From: Burkholderia sp. L27(2015)
GTDB lineage: Bacteria > Pseudomonadota > Gammaproteobacteria > Burkholderiales > Burkholderiaceae
Direction: 5' to 3'
Length of the DNA stretch: 64,000 nt
Assembly (NCBI RefSeq): GCF_009765705.1
Contig: NZ_LMUX01000021.1
Location: forward strand, 1,607,752 to 1,671,751
Below the pieces are notes generated by a model. It saw only the letters and a list, made by a program, of their open reading frames with translations, was not told the DNA's origin and did not search any database. The position numbers were made by a program, and so were the translations under genes. Below are positions 26,275 to 35,336 of this stretch, piece by piece (position 1 is the first letter of the stretch; the number at the start of each line of letters is the position of its first letter).

Positions 26275-27113
26275 GCGATTCTCTACATAAAATTCAGGTC
26301 GCCGGACTGTGCAAATACTTTGGCGAGGGTGCGCGCGAAGTGCAGGCGCTTGCAGATATCAACCTCGAAGTGCAGGCCAACGAATTTGTCACCTTGGTGG
26401 GCGCTTCCGGATGCGGCAAGTCGACGCTATTGCGTATTCTGGGTGGACTCGAGACCAGCGATGGCGGCTCCGTGTGCGTGGATGGCCGCGAGGTCAGCGC
26501 GCCGGGCGTGGACCGAGCGATGGTGTTCCAGAACTATAGTCTGTACGCGTGGCTGACGGTGATGCAGAACATTCGGTTTTCGCGGCGGTTAAAGGTCAAT
26601 CAGCGGAATCTGAGTTCCAGCGATGTCGAGGTGGCGAGTGGTCGTGCGGACGCGCTGTTGCAGTCGATGGGGTTGACTGGCGTTGCGCATGCGTATCCGA
26701 ATCAGCTCTCGGGGGGCATGCAGCAACGCGTTGCGATCGCGCGCGCGTTGTTGTGCAAGCCCGCGATTCTGCTGATGGATGAACCGTTCGGTGCGCTGGA
26801 TGCGCAGACGCGCGAGGTGATGCACGATCTGATCCGGCACGTCCATGCGTTGGAAAAGACCACTATTGTGTTTGTCACTCATGATGTTGAGGAAGCGATC
26901 TATCTGGGGCATCGGGTGGTGTTGATGGCGCCCAGGCCCGGGCGTATCGATTCGATTTATGAGGTGCCCTTGGCGCAACAACGCAACCCGGAAATGAAGT
27001 TGTCGCCGGAATTCACGGAACTCAAGCGAGAGATCCTGATGCGCATACGTGAGACCTCGGGGATGAAAACCGATCTGGATATGTTGGAGCGGATGACGCG
27101 GTCTGCGGTGTGA
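26271..27113 (+). CDS. ABC transporter ATP-binding protein, NitT/TauT (SsuB-like) type
   Basis: 280 residues from the ATG at 26271. Walker [11 protein letters not shown]-loop region, ABC signature [13 protein letters not shown], Walker [13 protein letters not shown] and the H-loop T-H-D-V-E-E-A are complete. It powers the importer of this operon and is its last gene; the following sequence turns to the opposite-strand T6SS genes 120 bases on. Confidence 0.92.
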   Translation: MSDSLHKIQVAGLCKYFGEGAREVQALADINLEVQANEFVTLVGASGCGKSTLLRILGGLETSDGGSVCVDGREVSAPGVDRAMVFQNYSLYAWLTVMQNIRFSRRLKVNQRNLSSSDVEVASGRADALLQSMGLTGVAHAYPNQLSGGMQQRVAIARALLCKPAILLMDEPFGALDAQTREVMHDLIRHVHALEKTTIVFVTHDVEEAIYLGHRVVLMAPRPGRIDSIYEVPLAQQRNPEMKLSPEFTELKREILMRIRETSGMKTDLDMLERMTRSAV

Positions 27114-27233
27114 GTGTTCATTGACATGTGACTTGCTGCGACAGACTGTTTGCTCGATGACACGCTGAACCTGAAACGATGTGAGTTGAAAGATGGGCTT
27201 TAGTGGCTCGTCTGCCTGTGTCGCAGTTGGCGG

Positions 27234-27668
27234 CTATGGATGAGCGCGATCGGCCTGAACTCGTCGCTCCACGCGCACGCGACTCGGCGGTTCGAAATAG
27301 GTGCCGAACCGCACGAGTCCAGCCTTCCTGAGATGGCAGATCATCACGTAGCTTATCTTCAGGCCCGGATCCGGCTCGTCGTCTAGATCGATTTCTATTG
27401 ACCGGATTCGCGGTTCGTAAGCGAGCAGCGTGGTTTCCATTTGCTGTTTGAGCAAGTGAATGGATGCAGGTAGCGCTTGGTAGATGTTCGTGAGGTCGGG
27501 CAATCCGTAGTCGGGCAGGTGCTTGAGCGAGCCGGCGCGGGCGTTGAGTATGTACTTGATGTTTTGCTGGACGCTGAGGATTTCGAGAGTCTTGTCGTCG
27601 TAAGCGTCGAGCGGTACGCCATCAATATGTCCGCGCAGCATGTCGTAGAGCGAAGGGCCTGTAGGCAT
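27234..27668 (-). CDS. tssE: T6SS baseplate subunit TssE
   Basis: 144 residues of the gp25-like lysozyme-fold family (L-L-N-A/T-R-A/R-x-G-S-L type region: I-L-N-A-R-A-G-S-L-K-H-L-P-D-Y-G-L-P-D), followed by E-P-R-I-R-S-I-E-I. TssE joins the sheath to the baseplate wedge. It starts at ATG 27666-27668 after GAGGG. It is the last gene of the minus-strand tssK-tssL-tssE run and is seven bases after TssL. Confidence 0.88.
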   Translation of the reverse strand: MPTGPSLYDMLRGHIDGVPLDAYDDKTLEILSVQQNIKYILNARAGSLKHLPDYGLPDLTNIYQALPASIHLLKQQMETTLLAYEPRIRSIEIDLDDEPDPGLKISYVMICHLRKAGLVRFGTYFEPPSRVRVERRVQADRAHP

Positions 27669-27675
27669 ATTTCCC

Positions 27676-28383
27676 TCAATTTCCTATGCGTGGCGTGGAC
27701 GCTGCCAAATGTGCGAGCTGCAGGGTTAGCGCTTGATTCCAAATCAGGTACACGAGCGCGGCGGCTACACAGCCGAGTCCGGCGATTGCCCATGGCGAGA
27801 GCCGGTAGAACCAGTCCGCCAGACGCCGGCCGCTGCGCGCGATGACGAAACCGCGCGTTGCGGTGGGGCGCAACTCTTCCAACTCCGCGTTGAGTGTAGC
27901 GATCAGCGACGTGCGCTGCTCCGCGCCTTCGCGCGCGTAACGACCCAGGAAGCCGAGGCCGAGGATTGCGGCATAGGTTTCGAGCAAATCTACGTTGGGC
28001 AAGGACTCACGCATGCGTAACGTGAGACGCTCGAACACACGCTCACCAGCGTCATGGCGGCCATTGCGCTCGACCTGCAGCGGGTGCTTATCCCACCGGG
28101 ATTTGTCCTCCGTCGGCAGCGCTCGCAGCGCTGCCTCGTCGAGCAGCCCGCACTGCGCATAGAGCGCGTCCTCTTGCACGTCTGCTGCCACGCCGCGTTG
28201 TTCGAGTGCTGCGGAAAATTCAGACATAAGCTGACGGCACTGCTGGCGCAGTACTGTCACTGATGCATTTTCGTTGCCCTGTGAGAGCGTTGTCACGAGC
28301 AGGGCTGTGTCGCGCAGCAGATCGCGAATGCTGGTATTTGGGAGGCGATTGCCGCCTGGCTGGTAGCCTATGAAAGGTGTCAT
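27676..28383 (-). CDS. tssL: T6SS membrane protein TssL (DotU/IcmH family)
   Basis: 235 residues from ATG 28381-28383, overlapping the TssK stop by four bases. The cytoplasmic hook domain (S-I-R-D-L-L-R-D-T-A-L-L-V, then Y-A-Q-C-G-L-L-D-E-A-A-L, E-T-Y-A-A-I-L-G-L-G-F-L-G-R-Y) is followed by one C-terminal membrane helix (W-A-I-A-G-L-G-C-V-A-A-A-L-V-Y-L-I-W). There is no peptidoglycan-binding extension. TssL normally binds TssM, whose gene is absent from this window. Confidence 0.9.
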   Translation of the reverse strand: MTPFIGYQPGGNRLPNTSIRDLLRDTALLVTTLSQGNENASVTVLRQQCRQLMSEFSAALEQRGVAADVQEDALYAQCGLLDEAALRALPTEDKSRWDKHPLQVERNGRHDAGERVFERLTLRMRESLPNVDLLETYAAILGLGFLGRYAREGAEQRTSLIATLNAELEELRPTATRGFVIARSGRRLADWFYRLSPWAIAGLGCVAAALVYLIWNQALTLQLAHLAASTPRIGN

Positions 28384-29729
28384 GATCGCAGCACCGCATA
28401 GAGTTCGAGCGAGGCTTGCGGCACCATCGCCGGCAGGTAGATCTGGCAGGCATGGGCGGCCAGCATTCTTGCGTACGCCGGATCGCTTGCATCGAGTGCG
28501 AAGTAATGATTGTCCAGGCGCACCGGAATGGCTGCGGGCACCCGTTGTACCGCCTTGAGCGGAATGCCCGCGAGCGCGGAATTGACCAACTGCTCGACTT
28601 CGTCGGGAGCCCCCATCTTGCATAGCTTCGGCACCTGTTCGACCAGTTCGAAAGGCGTGAGGGCGGCACTGACCGACAGGTAATAGTCGGCGCTGGAACG
28701 CAACCGTTCGTCGAGGAACTGACCTGTCCATGTGGTCACACTCTTGCGCGTGAGGGTGATGGGTACGACACGCGACGGGATGATTGCGTCAAGCAGATCG
28801 CGGATCAGCGTCTCGAGCTTAGCGAAAATCTCGTCGGCACGCGCGTGGTCATAGGGCGGGATGTCCGTAAGCTGGGCACTGGTGGAGAAGGTCATCAGTA
28901 CACTGGTCAGCTGCGCGAGCGTGGAATAGAGACGTTCGGGCGGCTGGCTCGGGTGCGTTGCGAAGAACCGTAGTTGTGGCCAGTACGTGTGTATGGAGTG
29001 CAGCAGCCAAAACAGCGAGACGTCCGCGATGCCATATTCGGCGACCTCTTCGATACGTTCGCTCTTACGCACGCCCAGCGCGATGCTTTTCGCCTGCAGG
29101 ATGTCGGCGAGCCGGGTCACCCGTTCAACGTGCAGCGAGTGGCCGGCCAGCGTCAGACACGGAGGCACATAGCGATGATCGACCTGGAACTGGCCGCCCG
29201 CGCCACGTGTGAGACGCGCGATTGCGCACACCGTGTCGTCTGCTTGTGGCTCGAAGTCGAACAGCAGCCTTACCGCGCGACGTTCAGCGGCTATCTCTGA
29301 TTCGCCGACGCCGTTCAGGTCCGTGACCTTGACAAATTCTCGGTATGTCCGCCGCGGACGCGCGAGGGTCGTTTCATCGAAGCGGCAGTTGCTGCCGGTT
29401 GCGTCCACGAGAGGCAACGCGGCCAGCACGACGATGGTTTGCAGATCAGCCGGTAGCCCTTGCGTGAGATCGCGTGCTGGTGGCAGTGCGTCGCTGATCG
29501 ATGTATCTACCAGTGTTCCATCGGGAAAGCGCAATTTCAGGTTTGAGAGTTTTAGGCGACGATTTGCGAGTGCCTCCTCGTCTATCCCGATTTCGCGCGT
29601 TCCCCATGGTTCGGCGATCGCGGCTGACGCGAACTGTCGATGGACGAAATCCGTCCATCGTTCCTGTTGCTGGAAATGCTGCTGGCTGAGGATGAGGCCC
29701 TCGTGCCAAAGCGGTTTGTCGATCCGCAT
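28380..29729 (-). CDS. tssK: T6SS baseplate subunit TssK
   Basis: 449 residues, normal for the family. The start reads P-L-W-H-E-G-L-I-L-S-Q-Q-H-F-Q-Q-Q-E-R-W, the TssK hallmark. TssK trimers link the baseplate wedges (TssF/TssG/TssE) to the TssJLM membrane complex. It is first in the minus-strand run and diverges from the sheath gene across a 527-base AT-rich gap. Confidence 0.92.
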   Translation of the reverse strand: MRIDKPLWHEGLILSQQHFQQQERWTDFVHRQFASAAIAEPWGTREIGIDEEALANRRLKLSNLKLRFPDGTLVDTSISDALPPARDLTQGLPADLQTIVVLAALPLVDATGSNCRFDETTLARPRRTYREFVKVTDLNGVGESEIAAERRAVRLLFDFEPQADDTVCAIARLTRGAGGQFQVDHRYVPPCLTLAGHSLHVERVTRLADILQAKSIALGVRKSERIEEVAEYGIADVSLFWLLHSIHTYWPQLRFFATHPSQPPERLYSTLAQLTSVLMTFSTSAQLTDIPPYDHARADEIFAKLETLIRDLLDAIIPSRVVPITLTRKSVTTWTGQFLDERLRSSADYYLSVSAALTPFELVEQVPKLCKMGAPDEVEQLVNSALAGIPLKAVQRVPAAIPVRLDNHYFALDASDPAYARMLAAHACQIYLPAMVPQASLELYAVLRS

Positions 29730-30256
29730 GGGTGTGGTTCGCGTAGTGTTGCTGGTTATGGATTGCGGATTTTATACGCGGTTGTTGGTGCTCGTATACC
29801 TTTTTTAATTGATATGGAATACATATTATTCGAGATGGAATGGAGATGAATTTGTGAGATAAAAAGATGCCATTCGTCGGTCATGAAAATTAACTAGTGT
29901 GAAGAGGAATCGCGCGGAAATGGGAATAATCTGGTTAATACGTCCAGCAATTGCCAGAGGTTTGAGTGTTTGCGATGGCTACGCAGTGCTGTGATTATTT
30001 CTCAAAAAATCGAGATCTAATTTTGATGTTTTATGGGATGGATTGCCCGCAAAGATCGTTTGACTTAAGGCAGGGGTGCCGTGTTTAATACGGTCGGCGA
30101 TCGAAGGTCGCATGAGTAAAGATCGGTCCTGAGATGGCTGAGAATGTCATCGAGGATCGATCGGATGAGTGCGGTTGTCGGCACGGAAGAGATGGCCGAA
30201 TCGAGAAGGACACGTTCAAAAACGCCTTGGAATACCTACTATTTAAAGGACTACTA
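29730..30256. other. AT-rich divergent region between the two T6SS arms
   Basis: 527 bases clearly lower in GC than the surroundings. No coding frame resembles a protein. It should hold promoters for tssK (minus) and the sheath gene (plus). A short inverted repeat CCGT/ACGG lies near 30079-30093. I looked for a sigma-54 -24/-12 element and found none with correct spacing. The base composition could mark acquired DNA. Confidence 0.5.
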
Positions 30257-32269
30257 ATGGACAGATACCAGCGAGAAATTCCGCGATCAAGGGTGTCGAT
30301 TGCGTTAGATCTGAACACGGCCGGATCCCGGAAGAAGGTCGAGCTGCCGCTCAAACTGCTAGTTGCCGGGGACTTCAGCGCGGGCAAGGAACAGGCAGCG
30401 CTCGCGCGACGCAAGAAGATCAATATCGATATGAGCAAATTTGACGCGGTGCTGTCGGACTTGTCGCCCGAATTGAATGTCGCGACGGTGAACACGCTCG
30501 CCCATGGAGGTTCCGAGCTTCCTGTGTCTCTCCGCTTCCGATCGATGACGGATTTCGAGCCGGAACAGGTCGCGCACCAGATCCCGGAACTGCAGACTAT
30601 GCTGGCGATGCGCAATCTGTTGTGTGACATGAAGTCGAACTTGCTTGAGAACGACACGTTCTGTCGTGAGTTCGAGACGATTCTCAAAGACGACACGCGC
30701 TCGCAGCAATTGCGTGATGAACTTGCGCAGATTGGGGGCAAGACCATCGCGCTCAATGGGGCCGAGGCAGTCGTGCTCGAAAGCAGCCGCATCTACGAAC
30801 TGCTGTGCGGCAGGATCAACGTGAAGCCGGTTATCGCGGCACGCTCGCTCGAAGCGTTTCGAGATAACGGTGTGCTCGCCGGGTCGTCGGCCGATGAGCG
30901 CCTCGCACGTGGAATGGATGCTTTCCTTAATCTGGTCGCCAAGACTGGAAAGCCTGTTCAACGATTCGACAAGTCGGTGCTCGATTTTCACATCGGGCAG
31001 CTCGACAAACAGGTCGGACGGCAACTGGATGCGGTGCTGCATACGCCGGAATTTCAGGCGCTGGAGGGACGTTGGCGCGGCCTCTGGATGTTGGTGGGGC
31101 GCACGGACTTTCGAAAAAATGTGCGCATCGAGGTACTGGATGTGTCGAAAGATGCGCTGATGCGCGACTTTGAGGACGCGCCTGAAATCACTCAAAGCGG
31201 ATTGTATCGTCTGACTTACATTGAGGAGTACGACACGCCGGGTGGCCAGCCGATCAGCGCGATCATTAGCGATTTCGAGTTCACGAATTCGCCGCAAGAT
31301 GTGTTGCTGCTGCGCAATATCTCGAAGGTGGCTGCCGCAGCGCATATGCCGTTCATTGGCTGCGTGGGGCCAGCGTTCTTCGGCAAGCAGTCGATGGAAG
31401 AGGTGGTCGCGATCCGGGGCATCAACAACTATCTCGATCGTCCTGAGTACGTCAAGTGGAATAGTTTCAGGGCCACGGATGACGCTCGCTATATTGGACT
31501 GACGTTGCCTCGCGTATTGGGGCGTCTTCCCTATGGCGTGCATACCCCGGCTGTGCGTGCGTTTAACTACCAGGAGATGGTCAGGGGCGCGGACCGTAGC
31601 TGCTATTTGTGGGTTAACGCATCGTTCGCGTTTGCACTCAATATGGTGCGCAGCTTCACCAGCAGCGGCTGGTGCGTGCAGATCCGCGGGCCGGCGGCAG
31701 GGGGCGATGTGTATGGCTTGCCGGCCCATCGGTATGAGCTCGGCATCGGTGCTCAGCAGAAAATTCCGACCGAAGTGCTGATTCCGGAGACGCGCGAATT
31801 TGAGTTCGCCGACTTGGGATTCATTCCGTTGTCGTTTTACAAAAGCCACGATTTTGCCTGCTTTTATTCGGCGAATTCGGCGCAGAAGCCCGTGTTACAC
31901 GAGGGCGAAGAGGCGACCGCGAATGCAAACAGCCGCATCAATGCGCGGCTGCCGTACATCCTTTTGCTTTCGAATATTGCGCACTATTTGAAGCTTATCC
32001 AGCGTGAAAACATTGGCACGACCAAGGACCGGCGTCTTCTGGAGCTAGAGCTGAACAAATGGATCAGGGGTCTTGTCACGGAGATGAAGGACCCCAGCGA
32101 TGTGTTGCAGGCATCCCACCCGCTGCGTGAGGCGAGGGTTGCAGTCGATGATATTGCGGATAACCCGGGATTCTTCCGTATCACGCTTTTCATCGTCCCG
32201 CATTTTCAGGTGGAGGGGATGGACGTTGAGTTGTCGTTGGTGTCGCGGATGCCTAGGGCAAAAGGGTGA
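30257..32269 (+). CDS. tssBC: T6SS contractile sheath, natural TssB-TssC fusion
   Basis: One frame of 670 residues contains both sheath subunits. Residues 1-158 are TssB/VipA (P-R-S-R-V-S-I-A-L-D, V-E-L-P-L-K-L-L-V-A-G-D-F-S, M-T-D-F-E-P-E-Q-V). A short linker follows. Residues from about 165 on are TssC/VipB (L-H-T-P-E-F-Q-A-L-E-G-R-W-R-G-L, I-S-D-F-E-F, R-L-P-Y-G-V-H-T, P-A-A-G-G-D-V-Y-G-L). TssB and TssC usually come from two adjacent genes and interlock by strand exchange. The ATG at 30257 follows AAAGGA at six bases; an upstream in-frame ATG at 30134 would add 41 residues with no TssB similarity. Confidence 0.9.
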   Translation: MDRYQREIPRSRVSIALDLNTAGSRKKVELPLKLLVAGDFSAGKEQAALARRKKINIDMSKFDAVLSDLSPELNVATVNTLAHGGSELPVSLRFRSMTDFEPEQVAHQIPELQTMLAMRNLLCDMKSNLLENDTFCREFETILKDDTRSQQLRDELAQIGGKTIALNGAEAVVLESSRIYELLCGRINVKPVIAARSLEAFRDNGVLAGSSADERLARGMDAFLNLVAKTGKPVQRFDKSVLDFHIGQLDKQVGRQLDAVLHTPEFQALEGRWRGLWMLVGRTDFRKNVRIEVLDVSKDALMRDFEDAPEITQSGLYRLTYIEEYDTPGGQPISAIISDFEFTNSPQDVLLLRNISKVAAAAHMPFIGCVGPAFFGKQSMEEVVAIRGINNYLDRPEYVKWNSFRATDDARYIGLTLPRVLGRLPYGVHTPAVRAFNYQEMVRGADRSCYLWVNASFAFALNMVRSFTSSGWCVQIRGPAAGGDVYGLPAHRYELGIGAQQKIPTEVLIPETREFEFADLGFIPLSFYKSHDFACFYSANSAQKPVLHEGEEATANANSRINARLPYILLLSNIAHYLKLIQRENIGTTKDRRLLELELNKWIRGLVTEMKDPSDVLQASHPLREARVAVDDIADNPGFFRITLFIVPHFQVEGMDVELSLVSRMPRAKG

Positions 32270-32359
32270 TTGGGAGTGCGTGATGTAGCGCGGGGGACGT
32301 GGTGGTAGACGTCTCGGATTGGTTGTCTTTGACGTCGTATGTATTCAAGGGGATTGTTC

Positions 32360-33214
32360 ATGGGGTCGATGGTTTTGCCGTCGCAGGCATATGAGGTGAA
32401 GCTGGCACCGCATCCGGCGCCATTCTCGGTGCTCAAATTTACGGGCCATGATGCGGTCAGCCAGTTGTATCGCTATGAGGTCGAATTCACGAGTCCGGTT
32501 GCCAATCTGCCGATAGAGAAAGTGCTCGGGCGGCCGGCGAAATTCATCATCGACCCGATCGACCCGAACGCCGCGTATCTGCGCCACATGTTTGGCGAGA
32601 ACGCGGAGAAGTTCAGCGACATGCCACCCGCGCGCACGATACATGGCGTCGTTACACAGTTCGTCAAGTTCGAGACGTCGGCCGACGAGACACGCTACGA
32701 GCTGGTGATTGAGCCGCGCACGGCCGATCTTGCGCGCGGCAAGAAGAGCCGGTTGTTTCAAAAGCAGTCGGTGCAGGAAATCATCACGCAGACGTTGCAA
32801 CATTACGGCTACGGTGACGGTGTCGACTTCAAGTTGCAGTTGCGCGCGCGGTACAAACGTCACGAATACATCACGCAATACCACGAGACGACGTTCGCGT
32901 TTATTCAACGCATCGCTGCGGATGAGGGGATCTGGTTTCGCTTCGAGCAAGTGAAGAACCGCGAGGTCATCGTGTTTGGTGACGACCTCGATGCATACGC
33001 CCGTTATCAGAGAACGGTGCCGCTGCGACGCGAGTCGGGTCTGGATAGCGCTGGCGCTGAGGCTATCAAGTCGCTGGAGCAGCATATGCGGCGCGTGCCT
33101 GAATCGGTTCAGCTGAACGATTACAACCATCGACAGGCGGGGGTGCCTCTGCTCGTCGATGGTCCGTCGCAGCCACGTCTCAAACTGCAAACTCGTTCCG
33201 CCTTTGCCCGATAG
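32360..33214 (+). pseudogene. VgrG (TssI), truncated after the gp27-like domain
   Basis: 284 residues corresponding to the N-terminal gp27-like part of VgrG (F-S-V-L-K-F-T-G-H-D-A-V-S-Q-L-Y-R-Y-E-V-E, then I-H-G-V-V-T-Q-F, Y-H-E-T-T-F-A-F-I-Q-R, A-D-E-G-I-W-F-R-F). It stops soon after L-N-D-Y-N-H-R, where a full VgrG would continue for 300 or more residues with the gp5 OB-fold and needle. The tail G-P-S-Q-P-R-L-K-L-Q-T-R-S-A-F-A-R is not VgrG-like. Start ATG 32360 has AAGGGG upstream. It cannot form a complete spike by itself. Confidence 0.8.
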
Positions 33215-33228
33215 AGGAAAGAAAATTC

Positions 33229-34218
33229 ATGTTGGATGATACCCAAACTCCCGATCAAGCTGGACATAGGCTGCTTACAGAAGCAGAGCGTCTGCAGCGT
33301 GCTGCGGCGATGAATTGCGTCGACCCTGCTAAAAAACCTGGCGTTGCTGATTGCTCTCAATCGCTCTGGATTTCGCTATTTTTCGATGGCACGGGTAATA
33401 ACCTGGACGACGATACGCCTCGGTTAAAACATAGCAATGTGGCCAGGTTGTACCTAACGCATGCACAGGATGACGACAGCAGCGGGCGGTATCGGATCTA
33501 TATCCCCGGTTTGGGTACACCTTTCCGCGAGATTCACGAGAACACGGGAAGCGCCCTTGGGGGTGCCTTTGGGGCTGGTGGAGAAAGGCGCCTGCAGTGG
33601 GCACGGGAAAAGTTCGATCAGATAATAGCGAAAGCGAAAGCTCGTGCGACGAACCCGAAACATCAGATTCGGATGATAAACGTGGCGCTGTTGGGCTTTT
33701 CCAGAGGCGCCGCGTGCGCACGTGCCTTTGCGGTTCGCCTTGCGGCGGAATGCAAGCAACAAGGTGAGGGATGGCAGTGGCGCGAATATCCGATCCGCCT
33801 TTACTTCATGGGCTTGTTCGATACGGTCGCATCGGTTGGCTTGCCCGCAGGTGCGAAGGCCTGGGACCATAGTCCGCCGCTCCAGGCTGCCACTACCATA
33901 ATCGCCCCGCCTATGAGTCTCGCGCTGATGGTCGCGCCAAAAAATGGACACTACGATTGGGGGAAGCAGCTCAAGATTCCTGCGATGGTGGAGCAGTGTG
34001 TCCACTACGTCGCCGCACACGAAGTGCGTGACTCGTTTCCTTTGGACTCGGTGCGCGACGGAACGCAGTATCCAGCGAACACGGTTGAAGTGATGTATCC
34101 CGGCGTTCACTCGGATGTTGGTGGGGGATACACCTCGCACTCACCCGCCAGGTCGACTCGATCGCGTGGCGTATTCCCGAAGTGCGCGACGGCGAAGCGC
34201 TGCCACTCACGGGCGTGA
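33229..34218 (+). CDS. DUF2235 (Tle1-like) phospholipase, C-terminally truncated
   Basis: 329 residues from ATG 33229 after GAGGAAAG. The alpha/beta-hydrolase core is present: F-F-D-G-T-G-N-N-L near the start, the nucleophile elbow G-F-S-R-G-A, F-D-T-V-A-S-V-G, and the histidine in H-S-D-V-G-G-G-Y. T6SS effectors of the Tle1 type with this core attack membrane phospholipids. After G-G-G-Y at about 34130 the reading changes to an unrelated serine/arginine-rich tail, because TssF sequence begins there in another frame. The C-terminal membrane-anchoring part is therefore lost. No immunity lipoprotein gene is adjacent. Confidence 0.75.
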   Translation: MLDDTQTPDQAGHRLLTEAERLQRAAAMNCVDPAKKPGVADCSQSLWISLFFDGTGNNLDDDTPRLKHSNVARLYLTHAQDDDSSGRYRIYIPGLGTPFREIHENTGSALGGAFGAGGERRLQWAREKFDQIIAKAKARATNPKHQIRMINVALLGFSRGAACARAFAVRLAAECKQQGEGWQWREYPIRLYFMGLFDTVASVGLPAGAKAWDHSPPLQAATTIIAPPMSLALMVAPKNGHYDWGKQLKIPAMVEQCVHYVAAHEVRDSFPLDSVRDGTQYPANTVEVMYPGVHSDVGGGYTSHSPARSTRSRGVFPKCATAKRCHSRA

Positions 34219-35336
34219 CAATCGAGCCCGCAGGCTTTTCAACCGAAGAACGTCTATGGCCAAAAGCGGAAAGCGCGTTCTCCGGCTATCAGCTGTTGCT
34301 CGAATACTTTACGTTTCGCGAGAAATTCCTGTTCATCGATTTGTGCGGACTCGATGTGGCGAAGCTACCAGTGAATTCAACCAGCTTCGAACTGGAGATC
34401 CTGCTTCAGCACGCTTATCCGTCAGACCAGCACTTCACCGCGGAGAACCTGCGCCTCTTCTGCACTCCTGTCATCAACCTGTTCACGCTAACGGCTGAGC
34501 CAATCCGGGTTGACCACAGCGAGACGGAATATCGCGTTGTTCCTGCAGGCCATCGGGGCGAACATGTCGAAACCTATTCGGTAGACGCGCTCGTGGCATT
34601 CGATCACGAGTTCGCGAAGCGATTCGAGTATGTCCCGTTCTCCACGTTCCGCCACCGCGGTGGCATGCTGCGCCACGAAGCGCCGGAACGCTACTTCCAT
34701 ACTCGTGTGCGGCAGGGCGTCACCGGCCTGCACGACACCTGGGTCATTCTCGGTGGCCACGCCTGGGAGACGATGGAGGATCTACCCGAAGAAAACTTAT
34801 CGCTGAACATGACTGGCACGAACGGCATGCTGCCGAGAAAGGGTCTGCGTGAAGCGAGTATCAATGAGTTGGGCGGTACCGCAACGAATGTTTCCGCCGT
34901 GCGTAATCTGGCCGCACCGACGTTGCCGCTGTATCCACCGACTGGCGACCGTTTCCAGTGGCGGGTGCTCTCGCATCTCGCGCCGAACTTCCTGTCGATG
35001 ATGGACGCCGAAGTGCTGCGCGGCGCGCTTGCACTGTACGACTGGACCGGCGACGAGCTCAATCGCCGGCGTCTTGCGGGCATCCTGCATGTGTCAGAGG
35101 AGTTGCTCGAAGAGGTGTCGGGCGGCTCGGTCGAACGAGGCGTGCTGATCGAGGTGACGCTCGACAGTCACGCTTTCGCAGGGGAGGGTGACGTGATGCT
35201 GTTCGGTGAACTGCTGCATCGCTTCTTTGGTCTGTATGCCGAAATCAATCTATTTACGAAGCTCGCGATCGTCAGCCTGCCAACGCAAGTTCGTACCGAA
35301 TGGCCGCGCAGCAAAGCGTTGCGCTCCCCGCTATGA
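34131..35336 (+). pseudogene. tssF: TssF, 5'-deleted (baseplate subunit remnant)
   Basis: The frame matches TssF from about residue 200 of a usual 600 to the end: L-T-R-Q-V-D-S-I-A-W, S-G-Y-Q-L-L-L-E-Y-F-T-F-R-E-K-F-L-F-I-D-L, R-Y-F-H-T-R-V, and the end L-F-G-E-L-L-H-R-F-F-G-L-Y-A-E-I-N. The first third is absent; the DNA runs directly from the lipase gene. The only available starts (GTG 34182 or later) lack a ribosome site. It overlaps tssG by 37 bases, as intact tssF genes often do. Confidence 0.78.

Noticed and set aside
29974-29990. A possible sigma-54 promoter (GGC...TGC) before the sheath gene
   Set aside because: The GG and GC elements are nine bases apart, not ten, and the -24 side is poor.
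30134-30256. An N-terminal extension of the sheath fusion from the ATG at 30134
   Set aside because: The 41 extra residues do not resemble TssB, and the ATG at 30257 has a good ribosome site six bases upstream.
30359-31849. A 496-codon open frame on the minus strand
   Set aside because: It is antisense to the TssBC gene. It has no family signature and is an effect of codon bias in a GC-rich gene.
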